NCBI GenBank assembly: GCA_045106675.1
Contig: JBGCFA010000378.1
Coordinates: 1-28,440, forward strand
DNA length: 28,440 nt
Source of the DNA: JBCAWW01 sp045106675
Lineage (GTDB): Bacteria > Bacteroidota > Bacteroidia > J057
Direction: 5' to 3'
The translations under genes were made by a program, and so were the position numbers. Under the pieces are notes generated by a model. That model was not told the origin of the DNA. It saw only the letters and a program-made list of their open reading frames with translations, and did not search any database. Below, in pieces: positions 16,165-23,745 of this stretch. Numbering within the stretch: the stretch's first letter is position 1; the number at the start of each line of letters is the position of its first letter.

Positions 16165-16620
16165 ATGCGAATAGCAATAATTATTGGGATTTGTCTATCC
16201 TTCATATCTTGCGGAGGGCCTCAATCGGGTTCCCTCAGCCCGGATGTCCGTACCGAATTAGATAAGCTAGCGGATAGCTCTATGGACTACCGAGAGAAAT
16301 ATTTTAACCTCTCCTCTAGGATCGTCCAAATACTGGATGAAATGGCAGCCATCGAAAATGATGCCCAATCAATTGCAAAGCTACGTGAGTATATGTCAGA
16401 CAATGATGTGGCTTTAAAAAGGCTAAAAAATCAATTTGATGGCTGGCAAAAGCATGAAGACCATGAAACGGTGGTAACATTTATCACCAAATACAATGAG
16501 CAATCCTCCGCTCGTCAAATCAGAGTCTTAGCACCCCGTCTACATAGTCGTTTTGCCTATGACAAATCCTATGTGGCTGATATTGAGACACTGGTTCATT
16601 TGATTTCTGTGAGGCAATAA
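16165..16620 (+). CDS. Small lipoprotein, function unknown
   Basis: A 151-residue protein with a lipoprotein signal (MRIAIIIGICLSFISC, lipobox ISC followed by GG, lipidated Cys16). The mature part is charged and almost entirely helical (RTELDKLADSSMDYREKYF, KLREYMSDNDVALKRLKNQF) with two His-rich spots (KHEDHETV). No known family is recognised. The + strand neighbour 60 bases downstream is the head-GIN protein, so they may share a transcript. ATG 16165 is the only start that gives the signal. Confidence 0.7.
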   Translation: MRIAIIIGICLSFISCGGPQSGSLSPDVRTELDKLADSSMDYREKYFNLSSRIVQILDEMAAIENDAQSIAKLREYMSDNDVALKRLKNQFDGWQKHEDHETVVTFITKYNEQSSARQIRVLAPRLHSRFAYDKSYVADIETLVHLISVRQ

Positions 16621-16680
16621 TGCAACCTTTGGACTTTGCCCGAGTCATTGTTGCATACTAAACCACCTAAAATATTGCGA

Positions 16681-17364
16681 ATGAAAACCTTATTACGTAC
16701 TACCTTCGTATTGACGTTGCTGGCCTTATGTGCACCAGTTTTATTAGCTCAAAACATTGAAAAACGTCGTGTAGATGATTTCTCTGGTATAGCTGTAGGC
16801 GGAATCTTTAAAGTTGAGATTACTCAAGGTAAAACGAGTAGTTTGAAAATTGAAGCTTGCCAAGATGCCTTAGATAATATCGACAGCTATGTAAAGAATG
16901 GGGTTCTGCATGTCGAGATGGAAGATTATGAGGATGATTGTAAAGCGATCCTCTATATTACCGTAGGTAAGCTTGACTATTTATCGGTATCTGGAGTGGT
17001 GGATCTTCACACTACCAATAATATCAAACAGCGTGAAATGCACTTGCTTACTTCAGGTGCAACCAAGCTACATTTAGATTGGAATATTGAGTCACTTCAT
17101 CTAGAAGCCTCCGGAGCGACTAATATGCATATGGAAGGTAAAACTGAATCTGCACATATCGAAATGAGTGGTGCAGCAAAATTAGTTGCCTACGAATTTG
17201 TCGCAAAGGAAATGAAAATCGAAATGAGCGGCGCTGCTAATGCTCAAGTGCAAGTGCTCGATGAATTAGATGCCGAATTGTCAGGAGCTGCTAATGTGAG
17301 GTATAAAGGTAACCCAGAAGTCCACAAAGAAGTCTCTGGCATGGCCAATGTCAACAAAGGCTAA
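16681..17364 (+). CDS. Head-GIN domain (DUF2807) putative adhesin-like protein
   Basis: From ATG 16681 this is a 227-residue exported protein with a signal peptide (MKTLLRTTFVLTLLALCAPVLLA). The mature part starts RRVDDFSGIAVGGIFKVEITQG, the conserved opening of the head-GIN domain, and continues with repeating short beta strands built around LSVSG, LLTSGAT, LEASGAT, IEMSGAA, IEMSGAAN and LSGAANV, as expected for a right-handed beta helix. This family is very common in Bacteroidota; its molecular role is not established. A strong terminator follows 26 bases later. Confidence 0.9.
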   Translation: MKTLLRTTFVLTLLALCAPVLLAQNIEKRRVDDFSGIAVGGIFKVEITQGKTSSLKIEACQDALDNIDSYVKNGVLHVEMEDYEDDCKAILYITVGKLDYLSVSGVVDLHTTNNIKQREMHLLTSGATKLHLDWNIESLHLEASGATNMHMEGKTESAHIEMSGAAKLVAYEFVAKEMKIEMSGAANAQVQVLDELDAELSGAANVRYKGNPEVHKEVSGMANVNKG

Positions 17365-17390
17365 GATATACTTGAAACTATACATCCTTT

Positions 17391-17424
17391 TGCCTGTTCT
17401 GCCTTGCAGAACGGGCAATTTTTG
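17391..17424 (+). terminator. Intrinsic terminator after the head-GIN gene
   Basis: A 12-bp stem (TGCCTGTTCTGC at 17391-17402 with GCAGAACGGGCA at 17406-17417, one G-T pair), a CTT loop and then ATTTTTG. A compact, strong hairpin. Confidence 0.9.
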
Positions 17425-17495
17425 TTTGTAGGAGAATTGATTTTTCGCATTTGTTATTGGAATGGGGAATCTTTAATTTATGTATAGTTGAGGAA

Positions 17496-18425
17496 ATGGA
17501 AAAAGTTTATATGCTACTAGCAAAATTCCAACAATATCTAAAGATTGAAAAGCAATTCTCTGCCCATACGTTGGAAGCATATACTTTGGACCTCAAGCAA
17601 CTCTCTGACTTTCTTGACTCTGAATACGAAATAGATCTCTATGCGACTGAGCAACTTGAACTGATCAGTCATAAGCAATTACGGGCATGGATGGGCGCTT
17701 TACTCGGAGAGGGGCTCAAATCAAGAAGTGTCGCAAGAAAACTGTCTAGTGCCAAGCGTTACTTCCGCTTTTTACAGCGAGAAAAACTCATTGAGCTAAA
17801 TCCTGCCAAACGTGTCAAGGTTCCTCGCTTCGAACGAAAACTGCCAGCTTTTCTAAAGGAAAAAGAAACAGAATATCTTTTCGACCAATTAAATTTCCCA
17901 GATACGTTTGAAGGAAAACGGGACCGCGCGATCTTAGAATTGCTCTATGGTTGTGGCTTACGTAGAAGTGAAGTCGTGAGCCTCAAAGCGGGCGATTTAG
18001 ACATCTTCAACCGTAGCGTTCGCGTAAGCGGCAAAGGAAATAAAGAAAGAATCGTGCCTTATGGTCATCATGTCGCGACGGCTTTGCAAGGCTATCTGCT
18101 TGCTATTGAGGCAGATGGCTTAAACCTACAAGCTGGTTTGTTTATTCGACCCAATAATCAGGCAATTTATCCGCAACTGGTTTATCGAATTGTCCGTAAA
18201 TATTTAGAGAAGGTTAGTTCTTTACAACAAAAAAGTCCGCATGTATTGCGGCACACATTTGCGACGCATTTGCTGGATAATGGGGCTGATCTCAATGCCA
18301 TTAAGGAATTGTTAGGGCATAGTAGTTTAGCGGCTACTCAGGTCTATACCCATAATTCAATTGCGAAGCTCAAAAAAGTATTCCATCAGGCGCACCCTCG
18401 TGCGCAGAACCATAAATCTAAGTAA
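17496..18425 (+). CDS. xerC: XerC/XerD-type tyrosine recombinase
   Basis: From ATG 17496 this is a 309-residue recombinase (ATG 17511 is also possible; TTG 17451 would add 15 untypical residues). An N-terminal SAM-like core-binding domain (FQQYLKIEKQFSAHTLEAYT ... SARKLSSAKRYFRFL region) is followed by the catalytic domain with Arg156 in YGCGLRRSE, Lys180 in SGKGNKER, His249/Arg252 in HVLRHTFATH, His275 in LGHSSL and the nucleophile Tyr284 in TQVYTH. All catalytic residues are present. Size and sequence fit the chromosome dimer resolution enzymes acting at dif, not a phage integrase. The stop is one base before the hibernation factor ATG, a gene pair I recall as common in Bacteroidota. XerC versus XerD is not certain. 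Confidence 0.9.
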   Translation: MEKVYMLLAKFQQYLKIEKQFSAHTLEAYTLDLKQLSDFLDSEYEIDLYATEQLELISHKQLRAWMGALLGEGLKSRSVARKLSSAKRYFRFLQREKLIELNPAKRVKVPRFERKLPAFLKEKETEYLFDQLNFPDTFEGKRDRAILELLYGCGLRRSEVVSLKAGDLDIFNRSVRVSGKGNKERIVPYGHHVATALQGYLLAIEADGLNLQAGLFIRPNNQAIYPQLVYRIVRKYLEKVSSLQQKSPHVLRHTFATHLLDNGADLNAIKELLGHSSLAATQVYTHNSIAKLKKVFHQAHPRAQNHKSK

Positions 18426-18426
18426 T

Positions 18427-18729
18427 ATGAAAGTTACCATTCAATCCATCCACTTCACCGCAGCTGATCGTTTGAAAGACTATGTGCAGAAGAAATGCGA
18501 TAAGTTTGACCAATTTTATGATCGGATAGTTGAAGGTAAAGTGATTCTCAAGCTACAAAAGGAGGTTAAAGGCTCCGACAAACTGGTTGAAATCTTGGTA
18601 AATGTCCCTGGAGATACCCTAGTCTCTAAAGAATCTGGCTCTACTTTTGAAGAGGCGATGGATTTAGCTTCTGAAAAGATGAAAAAACAAGTCAAAAAGC
18701 ACAAAGAAAAATCTCGTTCTAACGCTTAA
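18427..18729 (+). CDS. hpf: Ribosome hibernation promoting factor (HPF/RaiA, short form)
   Basis: A 100-residue protein starting at ATG 18427, one base after the recombinase stop, so translationally linked. The sequence MKVTIQSIHFTAADRLKDYV ... KCDKFDQFYDRI ... DLASEKMKKQVKKHKEK fits the beta-alpha-beta-beta-beta-alpha HPF fold, with the basic C-terminal helix that lies along the 30S decoding channel. It lacks the C-terminal dimerisation domain of long HPF. It silences ribosomes in stationary phase or starvation. A long terminator follows. Confidence 0.92.
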   Translation: MKVTIQSIHFTAADRLKDYVQKKCDKFDQFYDRIVEGKVILKLQKEVKGSDKLVEILVNVPGDTLVSKESGSTFEEAMDLASEKMKKQVKKHKEKSRSNA

Positions 18730-18751
18730 AGAACTTATTGTTTTAAACAGG

Positions 18752-18787
18752 AAGAGCCCACTCATATGAGCGGGCTCTTATTTTTTT
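18752..18787 (+). terminator. Intrinsic terminator after hpf
   Basis: Outer stem AAGAGCCC (18752-18759) with GGGCTCTT (18772-18779), inner stem CTCA/TGAG, then seven T (18781-18787). It ends the recombinase-hpf unit. Confidence 0.92.
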
Positions 18788-18887
18788 GTGATCCTGCCTC
18801 GATTGTTATCGGAAGAAGGATCAGTTTATTTTCACCGCCTTGCGGAACGCTTTGTTTTTATCGTTCTGCGAAGCAGTTAGAAAACTC

Positions 18888-19976
18888 CTATTTCAAATAG
18901 CGGAAGTCATGTCCATCAGTGATCAATAGCAAACTTTCGTAGATCAGCTTAATCACATTCGCTACATCATCCTGATGGGTCATTTCGACAGTGGTGTGCA
19001 TATAACGCAATGGCAGCGATATCAGCGCAGAAGGAACTCCTTGATTAGAGTAGGCAAAAGCATCAGTATCGGTGCCCGTAGAACGAGACGCAGCTTCCAT
19101 TTGATAAGGAATCTCGTTGTCGTCAGCTGCTTTACGGATCAATTTCAATAAGTTGTTCTGCACAGCAGGCCCGACAGTCAATGATGGACCATCTCCGGCT
19201 TTGACATCTCCTTTGGTGACTTTGTCGATCATCGGAGTATGAGTATCGTGGGTAACATCAGTAATGATCGCCACATCAGGTTTAATCCGCTCTGCAATCA
19301 TTTGAGCGCCACGTAAACCGATTTCTTCTTGTACTGCGTTAACGACGTATAAGCTATAAGGCAGCGTAATTTCCTTTTCTTTGAGCATACGTGCTACCTC
19401 TGCGATCATAAAGCCTCCTACGCGATTGTCTAGGGCTCTACCGACATAAAATTGATCGTTGAGTACCATGAACTCATCCTCATAGGTAACGACGCAACCG
19501 ACTTCGATGCCAAGGTCTTTGACTTCTTGCTTGGAACGGCAACCGCAATCGAGGAAGATATTCTTTAGAGTAGGGCTTTGTTCTTTATCACCGCGACGGG
19601 TATGGATTGCCGGCCAGCCGAACACTGCTTTGACGATGCCGTTGGCAGTATGGATATTGACACGCTTTGAAGGTGCAATTTGATGATCTGAACCACCGTT
19701 GCGTATCAATGAAATGAAGCCTTCTTCATTGATATAGTTGACAAACCAAGAGATTTCATCGGCATGCGCCTCAATCACTACTTTGTAATCCTGTCCCGGA
19801 TTGATAACCCCATAAACGGAGCCATAGGCATCTACTTCATAAGTATCAATGTATGGCTTGACGTATTCTAGCCATAGTTTTTGCCCTTCACTTTCAAAAC
19901 CAGTAGGCGAGGGGTTATTGATATATTTAGTCAGAAAGGCCAGTGATTCGGGCCGGATGCTATCCTTGTTTGCCAT
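18888..19976 (-). CDS. M42 family metalloaminopeptidase
   Basis: A 362-residue M42 (glutamyl/deblocking aminopeptidase, FrvX-like) peptidase. The dinuclear metal site and catalytic residues are visible: His71 and Asp73 in EAHADEISW, Asp183 in GRALDNRVGG, the Glu217-Glu218 pair in VQEEIGLRG, Asp240 in ITDVTHDTH and His327 in RYMHTTVEM. STGTDTDAF (299-307) is also conserved. Family members form large tetrahedral dodecamers in the cytoplasm that trim peptides left by proteolysis. There is no signal peptide, consistent with this. The ATG at 19976 is close to a promoter-like box at 20002-20009. Confidence 0.93.
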   Translation of the reverse strand: MANKDSIRPESLAFLTKYINNPSPTGFESEGQKLWLEYVKPYIDTYEVDAYGSVYGVINPGQDYKVVIEAHADEISWFVNYINEEGFISLIRNGGSDHQIAPSKRVNIHTANGIVKAVFGWPAIHTRRGDKEQSPTLKNIFLDCGCRSKQEVKDLGIEVGCVVTYEDEFMVLNDQFYVGRALDNRVGGFMIAEVARMLKEKEITLPYSLYVVNAVQEEIGLRGAQMIAERIKPDVAIITDVTHDTHTPMIDKVTKGDVKAGDGPSLTVGPAVQNNLLKLIRKAADDNEIPYQMEAASRSTGTDTDAFAYSNQGVPSALISLPLRYMHTTVEMTHQDDVANVIKLIYESLLLITDGHDFRYLK

Positions 19977-20001
19977 GATATAATGCTATTTTTTAAGCTG
20001 C

Positions 20002-20033
20002 CAAAGGTAGGAAATATTGGACTAACTACCACA
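20002..20033 (-). promoter_or_regulatory. Candidate promoter of the M42 peptidase gene
   Basis: On the - strand, TACCTTTG (20009-20002) fits TAnnTTTG, with TGTG 20 bases upstream where TTTG is expected. The start codon is 25 bases downstream of the box. Confidence 0.4.
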
Positions 20034-20063
20034 TTTAGCGTTATTTGCCTTAAAATAACTCAT

Positions 20064-20540
20064 ATGAAATCACTCATTTTTAAATCAATACTCGGATTTG
20101 CCTTTGCCGCTATCTTGGCATGCGGTACCCAATCCCAAACTACGCAGGCGCCAGAGACTGCATCTCCTCCGGTAGCGGCCGAACCCGCCCAGGCCCCACC
20201 CAACCCTGCCGCAACGCAGTTTGTCTCTATGACAACAGCAGATTTTTCAAATATGCTAGCCAATTTGACCACTCCTCAACTGATCGATGTGCGCACTCCG
20301 GGAGAGGTTGCAGGAGGTTTTATCCCCGGTTCTCGGAACTTTGATATCAATGGAGGGGACTTTGAGACTCAAATGTCAAGCTTAGATCCAGATTTTCCTG
20401 TATTAGTTTATTGTGCTGCTGGAGGACGTAGTAAGCGGGCTGCCAAGGCTTTACTAGCGTTAGGCTTCAAAGATGTGTACGAATTAGATGGCGGATTTAC
20501 AGATTGGAAGGCCAAGGGTATGGAAATTGAAATAAAATAA
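20064..20540 (+). CDS. Rhodanese-like lipoprotein
   Basis: From ATG 20064 this is a 158-residue protein. The lipoprotein signal MKSLIFKSILGFAFAAILAC places the lipidated Cys at 20. A Pro/Ala/Thr-rich linker (about 22-50, PVAAEPAQAPPNP) is followed by one rhodanese domain: LIDVRTPGEVAGGFIPGSRN, then the active-site loop with Cys117 in VYCAAGGRS, and ELDGGFTDWKAKG at the end. Such proteins may transfer sulfane sulfur or carry persulfide in the periplasm. The frame extends to 19983 but the extra residues would bury the signal. A tRNA gene follows 31 bases downstream. Confidence 0.9.
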   Translation: MKSLIFKSILGFAFAAILACGTQSQTTQAPETASPPVAAEPAQAPPNPAATQFVSMTTADFSNMLANLTTPQLIDVRTPGEVAGGFIPGSRNFDINGGDFETQMSSLDPDFPVLVYCAAGGRSKRAAKALLALGFKDVYELDGGFTDWKAKGMEIEIK

Positions 20541-20542
20541 TA

Positions 20543-20550
20543 TATCTTTG
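20543..20550 (+). promoter_or_regulatory. Candidate -7 box of the tRNA-Leu gene
   Basis: TATCTTTG fits TAnnTTTG and lies 22 bases before the mature tRNA start, a plausible leader length. No TTTG is found at the -33 distance. Confidence 0.4.
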
Positions 20551-20571
20551 ACCCGTCTTACCAAAAGATGG

Positions 20572-20657
20572 GCCCGAGTGGTGGAATTGGTAGACACGCA
20601 AGACTTAAAATCTTGTGGACTGTAAGGTCCGTGCCGGTTCGAGCCCGGCCTCGGGTA
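20572..20657 (+). tRNA. tRNA-Leu (anticodon UAA)
   Basis: Full cloverleaf: acceptor GCCCGAG (20572-20578) with CTCGGGT (20650-20656), where the first pair is G-U; D-arm region with GGTAGAC; anticodon stem CAAGA/TCTTG around loop CTTAAAA with anticodon TAA at 20606-20608; a long class II variable arm (GGAC...GTCC); T-arm GCCGG-TTCGAGC-CCGGC (20633-20649). The discriminator is A (20657). The genome has CCC rather than CCA after it, so the 3' end must be completed by the CCA-adding enzyme. Confidence 0.96.
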
Positions 20658-20663
20658 CCCAAT

Positions 20664-20705
20664 TAAAAAAGAGACTGAAATCATATGATTTCAGTCTCTT
20701 TGCTT
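20664..20705. terminator. Bidirectional terminator between tRNA-Leu and the T9SS surface protein gene
   Basis: A perfect 34-base palindrome (20668-20701; half-site AAAGAGACTGAAATCAT). On the - strand it is followed by six T, an ideal terminator for the surface protein gene; on the + strand it is followed by TGCTTTTG, a weaker one for the tRNA. Confidence 0.85.
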
Positions 20706-20739
20706 TTGATCCTTTAAGGATCTGTTTCTAGGATTGCGA

Positions 20740-23298
20740 TTACTTATACAAAAGCAATTTCTTCGTCGCTACATGATTGTCGATGCTAAATCGAACAAAG
20801 TAGAGTCCTTCTGCAAAAGTCGAAAGATCAATTTGCTGATTGATTTGCTGCGTCTTGACTGGAGCAATCGTTTTGACCAATTCTCCAGTGATAGAATAAA
20901 TAGAGATACTCACATCAGCATTTTTAGTTAACACTAAATCAATCACAGCCATACCATTAGTTGGGTTAGGGCTGATCGTAAGATTGGTGATGAAATCTAT
21001 ATCCTCAATGCTTACTACATCATCAACCGTTACACTTACTGTATCAGTACAACCATTGGCATCTACAATAGCAATAGAATAAGTGCCACCGTTAAGGCCA
21101 GTAGAATCTGCTGGGCCAGCAGTGCCGTCCCATGAATAGGTATAAGGCATCGTTCCGCCAGAGGCAGTAACCGAAATAGAACCAATACCAGTGTTAGCCG
21201 AATCGGCAACTGCCGTACTGCTTACTACCAATAGAGTAGGCTCTGTAACCACAACCGAGTCAGTATAAGGACATCCATCTCCATCAATAATGGTAATGTT
21301 GTAAGTTCCAGCAGATAAGCCGCTAATGTCCTCTGTAGTATCTGCATTGCTCCAGCTAAAGTCATAGCCTGGTACTCCTGCAACTACGGTCAAGTCAATG
21401 GCGCCATTGCTGTCTCCAAAACATGAAACATTTGTAATCGCAGTGGTGATAGTCGTTGCGGGAGTCGCTGCACATAGAGTCGTAAAGTTATAAGGTCCAG
21501 CATAATCGCTAGTATCAGTACCGGCACAATCTGCTGCTACAAATAAATCATAGGCAGTGGCTGCGTTTAAGATCGAAGTAGTTACTGAATTAGCGGTAGC
21601 TGTTCCGCCATCGACAGCAGCGCCAGCTGAACCAGCTCCTGCCAATACTACTTTCCAATTAAATGCTGTTGCTGTAGAATCAACCCAACTTAGATCCGCG
21701 GTAGTGGAGGTGATGTTAGTAACGTTAAGGCTAAGAGGAGGGTCGCAAGATGGAGAAGCAAGGGTGAATTGAATATTTGCACGCTCATCTTTTAGATCAG
21801 TGATCGTAGAAGAAGGCGAAGAACTTGCCGTTTTCTTGACTACTAAATCATCCGGAGCGGTAGATTCCCATCGCCACTTGAGTGAACCATCACCACTGAA
21901 GGCAGGGGTGGAGACTTGTGAGCAATCCCAATCTACTGCGATTTCGAGTGCATCGCCTGTATACATGAAAGGGCTTGTGAAACTAAAAGGCATCCAGCCA
22001 TTAGCGCCGGGGAAGTTATTGCTTGTATTGTAAGCATGGTCAACTGCTAAAGTAGATCCTGCTATATGATTGACCCAAGTATCAGAAATAGCTGAAGTAG
22101 CGGCTGAGTTTCTGACATAAACTTTCAAGGTAGCATTGCCATTACCGATCATGACATTTGAAGAAGCGAGCTCCCAAGCTAATTCTGTAATCAAATCACC
22201 ACCGTTTATCCCAGCTGCTGCTAACTCATTTTGAGTATAGATGTGGACGAATCTTGAAAATACTGTAGAAGAATTCGTATCTGAGCGCTGAAATGGTCCT
22301 CTCGTACTAGAAGAAGAAGTTCCCATACCTATCATTACAGTAGTCTGAGCCGAAGCCGCTGTCAAAAAGGTATATGGTCCTGCATAATCGCTGGTATCAT
22401 TACCGCAATCTGATGTTACAAACAGATCGTATGAAGTCAGAGCCATGAGATTGCTAGCAGTAACCGAATTATTGGTAGTGTTGCCACCATCTACAGCAGT
22501 ACCAGCTGAACCTGCGCCTGCTAAAACGACTTTCCAATCGTAAGCAACTGCACTAGTGTCCACCCAACTTAAATCTGCTGAAGTGGTTGTGATATTCGTT
22601 GCGCCTAAGTTTGTCGGTGCTGCACAAGAGGTAGTATTGAAAACAATTTGAATATTTGCACGCTCGTCCTTAAGATCTGATAGAGAACTTGGAGCACTAG
22701 AACTAGCGGTCTTTTTCACTACTAAATCGTTTGGAGCGGTTGACTCCCATCTGAACTTTATTGCCCCATTGCCATTGAAAGCAGGAGTCGAAACTTGTGA
22801 ACAATCCCAATCCGTAGCGATTTCTAGCGCTCCACCTGTATAAGTAAATGGGGTTGAAAAAGTAAATGGCATCCAGCCATTAGCTCCAGGAAAGTTGTTA
22901 GTCGTGTTGTAAGCTGCGTCTAACACTAAAGTTGATCCAGCAGTCAAGTTTGCCCAAGTATCTGTGGTTGCCATTGTGGCAGCAGAATTTTTGACGTAAA
23001 TCTTTAAAGTTGCATCACCTGTTCCGATGATCACATTTGATGAAGCCACTTCCCATTGTAATTCTGAGATAGATGATCCAACAGTAACCCCTGCAGCTGC
23101 TAGTTCGGCTTGGGTATAAATCTGTACCCAGCGAGAGAATACAGTTGATGAGTTAGTATCAGCACGCTGGAAAGGGCCTCTAGTACTTGAAGAGGAGCTT
23201 CCTGTACCGATTTGAACGGTTGTCTGTGCTTGAGCGGTATCACAAAAAAGCAGTGATACGCCAATCGCTAAAAATGAAAGTAATAGTAAACGTCGCAT
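20740..23298 (-). CDS. T9SS-exported surface protein with duplicated domain, Fn3, SprB repeats and sorting domain
   Basis: An 852-residue protein. Signal peptide 1-24 (MRRLLLLSFLAIGVSLLF...AQA). Residues 25-317 and 318-607 are two copies of one unit: a domain starting TTVQIGTG or TTVMIGMG with SSSTRGPFQR, and an Fn3 domain (TSADLSWVD ... YDLFV). Two SprB-like repeats follow (about 612-687 and 690-758, with CFGDSNGAIDLTV, GLSAGTYNITIIDGDGC and GLNGGTYSIAIVDANGC). A type A T9SS C-terminal sorting domain ends it (about 773-852, ISPNPTNGMAVIDLVL, ENxQ-like strands, EGLYFVRF). It should be secreted through the T9SS and anchored on the cell surface or released; the binding partner is unknown. Confidence 0.88.
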   Translation of the reverse strand: MRRLLLLSFLAIGVSLLFCDTAQAQTTVQIGTGSSSSSTRGPFQRADTNSSTVFSRWVQIYTQAELAAAGVTVGSSISELQWEVASSNVIIGTGDATLKIYVKNSAATMATTDTWANLTAGSTLVLDAAYNTTNNFPGANGWMPFTFSTPFTYTGGALEIATDWDCSQVSTPAFNGNGAIKFRWESTAPNDLVVKKTASSSAPSSLSDLKDERANIQIVFNTTSCAAPTNLGATNITTTSADLSWVDTSAVAYDWKVVLAGAGSAGTAVDGGNTTNNSVTASNLMALTSYDLFVTSDCGNDTSDYAGPYTFLTAASAQTTVMIGMGTSSSSTRGPFQRSDTNSSTVFSRFVHIYTQNELAAAGINGGDLITELAWELASSNVMIGNGNATLKVYVRNSAATSAISDTWVNHIAGSTLAVDHAYNTSNNFPGANGWMPFSFTSPFMYTGDALEIAVDWDCSQVSTPAFSGDGSLKWRWESTAPDDLVVKKTASSSPSSTITDLKDERANIQFTLASPSCDPPLSLNVTNITSTTADLSWVDSTATAFNWKVVLAGAGSAGAAVDGGTATANSVTTSILNAATAYDLFVAADCAGTDTSDYAGPYNFTTLCAATPATTITTAITNVSCFGDSNGAIDLTVVAGVPGYDFSWSNADTTEDISGLSAGTYNITIIDGDGCPYTDSVVVTEPTLLVVSSTAVADSANTGIGSISVTASGGTMPYTYSWDGTAGPADSTGLNGGTYSIAIVDANGCTDTVSVTVDDVVSIEDIDFITNLTISPNPTNGMAVIDLVLTKNADVSISIYSITGELVKTIAPVKTQQINQQIDLSTFAEGLYFVRFSIDNHVATKKLLLYK
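21478..22347 (-). repeat. Internal duplication, copy 2 (residues 318-607)
   Basis: This encodes the second copy of the surface protein's TTV.IG domain plus Fn3 unit. It aligns with copy 1 (22348-23226) at a period of 293 residues with long identical stretches such as SSTRGPFQR, TNSSTVFSR, NNFPGANGWMPF and DWDCSQVSTPAF. Confidence 0.85.
22348..23226 (-). repeat. Internal duplication, copy 1 (residues 25-317)
   Basis: This encodes the first copy of the same unit, directly after the signal peptide. Both copies keep the motif KDERANIQ and the Fn3 segment VVLAGAGSAG, pointing to a fairly recent duplication. Confidence 0.85.
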
Positions 23299-23745
23299 GA
23301 TTTTTAATCTTTACATGGTTTTGGATTGGTTAACCAATGACTAGTTATCCAGTTTTTGGCTATCCAAGCCAATTTAACCGATTAAAACGAAAAACTCTAC
23401 TTTCTCCCTAACTATTCCCCTTGTATCTGCCCAGATGGACTGTTGGACTACTATTTTGGGGCTAAAAAAATCATTGACACTACTTTTTTTGAAGATTAAG
23501 AGACGATTTTCACTATTATCCATCTCAACCAAGTAGATTATCCATATTTTTCGGATATTTGCGACGATCAAAGCTGCAATCGTTTCATAAAGGTTTGACG
23601 GAGGGAAAAATATTGCGGCACAAAATGAGCAGATATAAGCTCATCGCGTCGATCACAACCTTTTTAAATCAAAGCGTGCATAATAATCTGGAAACACCCT
23701 CATCTATAACAACCTCTTTTTCAGTGCCGCTTTTATTATTAGTAA
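23299..23745. other. Divergent intergenic region between surface protein and helicase genes
   Basis: About 450 bases that must carry both promoters. It is T-rich. I find no tRNA, no strong hairpin-plus-T-run and no exact TTTG-N20-TAnnTTTG promoter. Short frames across it (e.g. 23559-23756) have no family features. The helicase leader may be long, but this is not shown. Confidence 0.4.

Noticed and set aside
17496..18425. Integrase of a mobile island carrying the DGR
   Set aside because: It is 14 kb away, linked by one base to hpf, and of standard Xer size; no attachment-site repeats were seen at the DGR.
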